Positions 59,527 through 64,000 of a stretch of DNA of 64,000 nucleotides are shown here, piece after piece. The notes under the pieces are model-generated. The model made no database searches. It was not told where the DNA came from and saw only the letters and a program-made list of their open reading frames with translations. Source of the DNA: Rodentibacter pneumotropicus DSM 21403 (GTDB lineage: Bacteria; Pseudomonadota; Gammaproteobacteria; Enterobacterales; Pasteurellaceae); the NCBI RefSeq assembly GCF_000379905.1, contig NZ_KB904056.1:116712-180711 (forward strand). Reading direction: 5' to 3'. The translations under genes were made by a program, and so were the position numbers. Each line of letters opens with the position of its first letter. The first letter of the stretch is position 1.

Positions 59527-60027
59527 TTATTTTTTAAGACTGAGTATCACAGATTCACCTGCAACGACTTCGCCTGCTTTTTTATCAATGTTTGAGATTT
59601 CATCCATATTAGAAATCACAACCGGTGTTAATACAGATTTTGCTTTCGCTTCTAACAATTCAAGATCGAATTCAATGACTGTATCACCACGTTTTACAGA
59701 TTGGCCTTCTTGCGCAACACGAGTAAAGCCTTCACCTTTTAATTCAACGGTATCGATACCAAAGTGAACGAATAACTCAACGCCTTCTTTGGATTCCATT
59801 GAAAAAGCGTGGTTGGTTTCAAAAATCTTACCAATAACACCATCAACAGGCGCGACAATCTTATTGCCGGTTGGACGAATGGCAATACCATCACCAACAA
59901 TTTTTTCAGAAAACACAACATCCGGTACGTCTTCGATATTTACAATTTCACCGGAAAGTGGTGCATAAATCTCAACTTCTACCGATTTGTTCTCTTTAGA
60001 ACCGAATAATTTGTCAAATAAACCCAT
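59527..60027 (-). CDS. crr: PTS glucose-specific EIIA component Crr
   Basis: EIIA-Glc transfers phosphate to glucose-type permeases and controls adenylate cyclase and several carriers. The 166-residue protein has phospho-His88 in [18 protein letters not shown] and the partner His73 in ETNHAFS, the same positions (allowing a two-residue shift) as in E. coli. I start at 60027, six bases after the AGGAG; an ATG two codons upstream overlaps the ribosome site. It is last of ptsH-ptsI-crr on the minus strand. Confidence 0.96.
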   Translation of the reverse strand: MGLFDKLFGSKENKSVEVEIYAPLSGEIVNIEDVPDVVFSEKIVGDGIAIRPTGNKIVAPVDGVIGKIFETNHAFSMESKEGVELFVHFGIDTVELKGEGFTRVAQEGQSVKRGDTVIEFDLELLEAKAKSVLTPVVISNMDEISNIDKKAGEVVAGESVILSLKK

Positions 60028-60087
60028 TTTCATCTCCTATTCCATTAAATATGGTTGATATTCTAGCTTAAAACACTAATTTTGTAT

Positions 60088-61815
60088 CTAGTTCAGTGCT
60101 TTTTCTGACAAAAATCCTTCAATTAATTGCTCAATTTCCGAAGCAGTCGGCTTCTGCAATGCTGTATCTGCAAGTTCCTTTGCCTCTTGGAAATTCACAC
60201 TGCGAATGAGTTTCTTAATACGAGGTACAGAAATTGCACTCATACTAAATTCATCCAATCCCATCCCTAATAAGAGTAAGGTTGCACGTTCATCACCGGC
60301 TAATTCACCACACATCCCCGTCCATTTACCTTCTGCATGAGAAGCATCAATAACCTGTTTAATTAAGCCAAGTACTGACGGTTGCATTGGGTTGTAAAGG
60401 TGAGAAATTAATTCATTACCGCGATCAACCGCTAAGGTATATTGCGTCAAGTCATTCGTACCAATACTAAAGAAATCCACTTCTTTCGCCAAGAATTTTG
60501 CATTTACCGCAGCAGACGGGGTTTCTACCATTACACCAATTTGAATATTTTCATCAAAAGCTTTACCTTCTGCACGTAATTCTGCTTTCAGAGCTTCAAT
60601 CACGGATTTTAATTCACGAATTTCTTCCACCGAAATAATCATCGGGAACATCACGGCTAATTTGCCAAACGCAGAAGCACGCAACACTGCACGTAGCTGA
60701 GCATGAAGAATTTCACGACGATCAAGTGCAATACGAATTGCACGCCACCCTAAAAACGGATTCATTTCTTTTGGAAGATCGAGATATGGTAGGTCTTTAT
60801 CGCCGCCGATATCCATAGTGCGAAGCACAACCAAACGCCCCGCCATTGCCTCTACGACTTCTTTATAAGCAATAAATTGTTCTTCTTCCGTTGGGAGTTG
60901 ATCACGATCCATAAAGAGGAATTCAGTACGGTATAAGCCAACGCCCTCTGCACCATTACGGTTTGCCCCCTCACAATCGCGAATAGTTCCAATATTTGCT
61001 ACCACTTCAACTTTGTGTCCATCTAATGTCACAGCCGGAAGATCTTTTAATTTTGCCAATTCGGCTTTTTCTTCCACTAATTTTTCTTCTAAGGCTTTTA
61101 ATTCATCGATTTGGGCTTGGGCTGGATTAATATAGACTTTGTTATTTACGGCATCAAGAATCAGAAAATCACCGGTATTCACTTTTTCAGTCACATTGTT
61201 AGTTCCAACAATTGCCGGTAATTCCAAAGAACGGGCCATAATAGAAGTATGGGAGGTACGACCACCAATATCTGTGATAAAACCAAGCACTTTGTCTAGA
61301 TTTAATTGTGCTGTTTCTGATGGTGTTAAATCGTAAGCAACAAGAATTGATTCTTCGTTAATATCACCTAAATCAACAATATTCATACCGAGGATATTCT
61401 TGACTAAACGGTTACCAATATCACGGATATCACCGGCACGTTCTTTCAAATATTCATCGTCAATTTCAGACAACATTTCCACTTGTTGATCAATGATTTT
61501 ACTTGCTGCCACACCGGCATTCACTTTGTGTGAGCGCAGATAGTCAATAATTTCTTCCTCAAGTTCTTCATCTTCAAGAATCATTAAATGACCTTCAAAG
61601 ATTGCCGCTTTTTCTTCACCTAATGAAGCAAAAGCGCGATCTCTAATAGAATTTAACTGCTCAACAGCCGCACTACGGCCTTCATAAAAACACGCAATTT
61701 CAGCGTCAACTTGGTCATCAGTAATTTTTGTTGTGTCAAGAACGATTTTTTCTTCTTTAAGAACTAAAGCCTTACCAAAAACGACACCGGGAGATGCAGG
61801 AATACCTGAAATCAT
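60088..61815 (-). CDS. ptsI: PTS enzyme I PtsI
   Basis: Enzyme I autophosphorylates from phosphoenolpyruvate and passes phosphate to HPr. The 575-residue protein has phospho-His189 in [13 protein letters not shown], and the C-terminal PEP-binding barrel with the signature [19 protein letters not shown] near residue 450. Length is exactly that of E. coli EI. It lies between ptsH (100-base gap) and crr (about 60-base gap) on the minus strand. Confidence 0.97.
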   Translation of the reverse strand: MISGIPASPGVVFGKALVLKEEKIVLDTTKITDDQVDAEIACFYEGRSAAVEQLNSIRDRAFASLGEEKAAIFEGHLMILEDEELEEEIIDYLRSHKVNAGVAASKIIDQQVEMLSEIDDEYLKERAGDIRDIGNRLVKNILGMNIVDLGDINEESILVAYDLTPSETAQLNLDKVLGFITDIGGRTSHTSIMARSLELPAIVGTNNVTEKVNTGDFLILDAVNNKVYINPAQAQIDELKALEEKLVEEKAELAKLKDLPAVTLDGHKVEVVANIGTIRDCEGANRNGAEGVGLYRTEFLFMDRDQLPTEEEQFIAYKEVVEAMAGRLVVLRTMDIGGDKDLPYLDLPKEMNPFLGWRAIRIALDRREILHAQLRAVLRASAFGKLAVMFPMIISVEEIRELKSVIEALKAELRAEGKAFDENIQIGVMVETPSAAVNAKFLAKEVDFFSIGTNDLTQYTLAVDRGNELISHLYNPMQPSVLGLIKQVIDASHAEGKWTGMCGELAGDERATLLLLGMGLDEFSMSAISVPRIKKLIRSVNFQEAKELADTALQKPTASEIEQLIEGFLSEKALN

Positions 61816-61915
61816 GTTTACCTTCCGAAATTTTAATAGGAGTTAAACAAAAACAGCCACAAAATACCGCACTTACCGGAGCAAATTTAAAACGGATTTA
61901 TGGCTATACTCAAAA

Positions 61916-62173
61916 TTATTCTAAAGTAGGAATTAACGCGACTAAGTGCTCAACAGCTTGCTGTTCATCTTCACCTTCTGCAGAGATGGTAATAACTGTT
62001 CCTTGTGTTAAACCCAAAGTTTGCAATTTAAACAAGCTTTTAGCACTCGCGCTCTTCCCAGCTGATGTGACAGTAATATCAGAAGCAAAACCTTTCGCTT
62101 CTTTTACAAATTGTGCTGCAGGGCGAGTATGTAAACCATTAGGGGCTGTAATTTCTACGTCTTTTGAAAACAT
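61916..62173 (-). CDS. ptsH: PTS phosphocarrier HPr
   Basis: HPr carries phosphate from EI to the sugar-specific EIIA domains, including Crr and ManX. The 85-residue protein has phospho-His15 in GLHTRPAA and Ser46, the residue modified in Gram-positive HPr but not normally in enteric bacteria. It is first of ptsH-ptsI-crr. The upstream region (62174-62301) is AT-rich and must hold the operon promoter. Confidence 0.96.
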   Translation of the reverse strand: MFSKDVEITAPNGLHTRPAAQFVKEAKGFASDITVTSAGKSASAKSLFKLQTLGLTQGTVITISAEGEDEQQAVEHLVALIPTLE

Positions 62174-62301
62174 AATGTTACCTCTATTTTAGTAATTGTT
62201 TAATTTTAAAAGTGTTTTAATCCAAACTTTGGTTTGCGATAGTATCCTTGTTAAACACGAAATAATCAAGGAAAAAGGCAAAAAAAGTTGAGATAAGTCA
62301 T

Positions 62302-62333
62302 AAAAGCGATACCGCATACGCGGTATCGCTTTT
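62302..62333 (-). terminator. Terminator of the RTX adhesin gene
   Basis: AAAAGCGATACCGC and GCGGTATCGCTTTT form a perfect 14-base stem with a four-base loop, 28 bases after the adhesin stop on the minus strand. Confidence 0.85.
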
Positions 62334-62361
62334 ATGTTATGAATTAATAATCAAGAAAATA

Positions 62362-64000
62362 CTAAATAATATTTGTGATTTGATCATCAATATAGACTTT
62401 AACATCTCCGTTAGAATAAGCGGTATAAGTATGCTCTTTACCATCTAAAGCGATACGAGCTGTTGTTTCAGCCGTTTTAGTGAATCCACCTAAGCTTGAT
62501 GAACCATCGTTACCTAAATCAACCGTATCTGAACTATCGCCAGCAATATAAAGCATACCAGAATTTGCTAACACATCTGATGCAGTGAGTTTTACAGTCT
62601 GTCCGCCACTTGCTGTCATATCTATGGATTCAAAATTGATAATACCCTCAGGTAATTTTTGAGTTCCTGCTGTACCAGAAGCAAGACTAATCATAGCCGT
62701 TCCTTTGATAGCAACCGTATCAAAACCATCACCACCAGAAATAGATGCCCCAATTCTATTGCTTGTAAGGAACGGAGCATAATCTTGAGTAAAGGTAATC
62801 ACATCATCGCCTGCCCCACCAGTAACATCAACAGGATAGTCATCTACATAATCAATTTTGCCAAGGATAATATGATCATTCCCCTCACCGCCATCAACTT
62901 TACTGGATATAACTCGGCTACGAGTAGCATCTGTTTGTGTTGAAGAAGCACTCAAATCAATCGTATCGTTACCAGCTCCACCGCTAATATAAACATTACG
63001 AATATCCGTTGCCGCAACAACTATCGAATCATTACCGTCACCAAGATCCACATTAACCCAGAGTAAGTCACCTTTACCACGATTTGGTTTTAAGATAACG
63101 ACATCATCACCAATACCTGCTTGGATATCCGTATATTGAATATTCCCTGGTCCTTTCTCACCCATTGAAAGTTTGTCATTGCCCTCACCAAGATCGATAG
63201 CATTCCAGTTAGTTTTAGTTTGCATATTATTTTGAGCAGTAGTATTACCTGTTGCCCCACCAGCAACAATGACAGTATCATCACCATCACCCATCATAAG
63301 TTGGTTTTTAAGCCCAGTAATACGTCCACGGATTGTAAGCACATCATCGCCATTCCCCGTATCAATTTTTGATTCAGGCGCAGTTGCACCTGTGTGGCGA
63401 AGATTACCATAAATATCCACTGAATCGTTATCTGCTCCCGTATCAATCACCGTATTAATTGAATTATTCGTAATCACAACTTTATCACTCCCTCCATTAG
63501 TCTGGATAAGACCATTAGTAATAGAGTTTTTGCCACTAATGTTATCTTTATCACCTTTACCAACAACGACAGTATTATCTTCTTCTCCAGTTACAAACTG
63601 AGCTTGGCTCCCTACTTTCTGAATTTGTGTTGTTGGCACATTTGGGTTTTTATCTCTAATCTTCGTCATTACAGCATTTGTTGGGTTACTCAATACAGTA
63701 CGTCCCGTGACGATAACTGTGGGATCAAGTTGAGGTGTGTTATCTTCTCCTGACTCATCACTCGGATCAGTATCTGGCGGGTTATCTGCAGTTGAATCAT
63801 TTTCTATCCAACCATCTGTATCAACTCCCCAATTTGAGCTGTCTGTTTGATCTGGAGTTACGTCAGGTACGCGGTTGTCTATTGCATCCACGCGACCTTG
63901 TAACTCGTCTTTTGCCGCATTATCCGCCGGTAACCCTTTTACCGCTTCATCCGCTTTGGCTTTCGCGGCGTCAGCGTCTGCTTTTAACGCGTCTAACGTC
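62362..64000 (-). CDS. Large RTX-type secreted adhesin, C-terminal part (partial)
   Basis: The frame stays open to the window edge, so only the last 545 or so residues are seen. They begin with an Ala/Lys/Asp-rich helical repeat (LDALKADADAAKAK), then an acidic Pro/Asp linker, then at least ten calcium-binding-like GxGxD motifs (such as GNGDD, GDGDD, GEGND, GAGND) spaced about 20-35 residues apart, not every nine as in classical RTX. The end has the strand-rich pattern LTASDVLANSGMLYIAGDSSDTVDL and a hydrophobic last residue set, typical of type I secretion adhesins of the BapA kind. It is surface or secreted; no secretion genes are in the window. Confidence 0.8.
   Translation of the reverse strand, partial: TLDALKADADAAKAKADEAVKGLPADNAAKDELQGRVDAIDNRVPDVTPDQTDSSNWGVDTDGWIENDSTADNPPDTDPSDESGEDNTPQLDPTVIVTGRTVLSNPTNAVMTKIRDKNPNVPTTQIQKVGSQAQFVTGEEDNTVVVGKGDKDNISGKNSITNGLIQTNGGSDKVVITNNSINTVIDTGADNDSVDIYGNLRHTGATAPESKIDTGNGDDVLTIRGRITGLKNQLMMGDGDDTVIVAGGATGNTTAQNNMQTKTNWNAIDLGEGNDKLSMGEKGPGNIQYTDIQAGIGDDVVILKPNRGKGDLLWVNVDLGDGNDSIVVAATDIRNVYISGGAGNDTIDLSASSTQTDATRSRVISSKVDGGEGNDHIILGKIDYVDDYPVDVTGGAGDDVITFTQDYAPFLTSNRIGASISGGDGFDTVAIKGTAMISLASGTAGTQKLPEGIINFESIDMTASGGQTVKLTASDVLANSGMLYIAGDSSDTVDLGNDGSSSLGGFTKTAETTARIALDGKEHTYTAYSNGDVKVYIDDQITNII

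Noticed and set aside
62174..62301. AT-rich stretch before ptsH, checked for a small RNA or attenuator
   Set aside because: No stable stem-loop apart from the adhesin terminator at 62302-62333 was found; it is best read as the pts promoter region.

Overview
The window reads as a chromosome segment of a Pasteurellaceae species of the Haemophilus/Aggregatibacter group. The strongest sign is the many copies of the nine-base DNA uptake signal AAGTGCGGT and its complement, in genes and as inverted pairs between genes. Many neighbour pairs are also typical of the family: seqA/ybfF, fldA-fur, fabB/mnmC, rimK/grxA, aroC-mepA-TSUP-lpxM and ptsHI-crr. A lacZ-type beta-galactosidase and a mannose-family PTS make a lactose-positive Aggregatibacter (A. 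aphrophilus-like) more likely than H. influenzae; that species-level reading is inference. I see no tRNA, rRNA, CRISPR array, insertion sequence or prophage.

Layout. 1-9.7 kb: dnaJ tail, cystine carrier tcyP, modABC with divergent modE, a TorD-family chaperone / NAD(P)H oxidoreductase / NfeD / QmcA group, and sstT. 9.9-10.4 kb: a lone UmuD-like gene behind a LexA-box promoter. 10.5-21.6 kb: lpxM, a TSUP carrier, mepA, aroC, mscK, menE, seqA, ybfF, fldA and fur. 21.6-35 kb: an orphan peptide-binding lipoprotein, a DUF454 protein, prlC, fabB, mnmC, mfd, a 58-residue Cys protein and tmcA. 35-38 kb: manXYZ and a small membrane protein. 38-45.6 kb: arcB, valS, an AT-rich PD-(D/E)XK-type gene, an ac4C amidohydrolase, a lipoprotein and holC. 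45.8-49.3 kb: fumC, an exported protein, rimK and grxA. 49.4-55 kb: citrate lyase genes citDEF, a citXG fusion and citT. 55-62.2 kb: lacZ, manA, crr, ptsI, ptsH. 62.3-64 kb: the C-terminal part of a large RTX-type surface protein that runs off the window.

How the genes work together. Carbohydrate uptake is clustered: EI, HPr and EIIA-Glc supply phosphate and cAMP control, manXYZ and manA handle mannose, and lacZ sits behind a perfect CRP core. citT and citDEF/XG import and split citrate, with fumC and arcB fitting a mixed or anaerobic lifestyle. modABC/modE supply molybdate, and the TorD-family chaperone presumably serves molybdoenzymes.

The least explained items are the SOS-controlled UmuD homologue that lacks its catalytic dyad, the AT-rich nuclease-like gene inserted between holC and valS, the small Cys protein coupled to tmcA, the RTX protein with sparse repeats, and the repeated placement of uptake signals inside signal-peptide codons. 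I did not find a clearly new multi-gene system; most of the window is well-known core metabolism.
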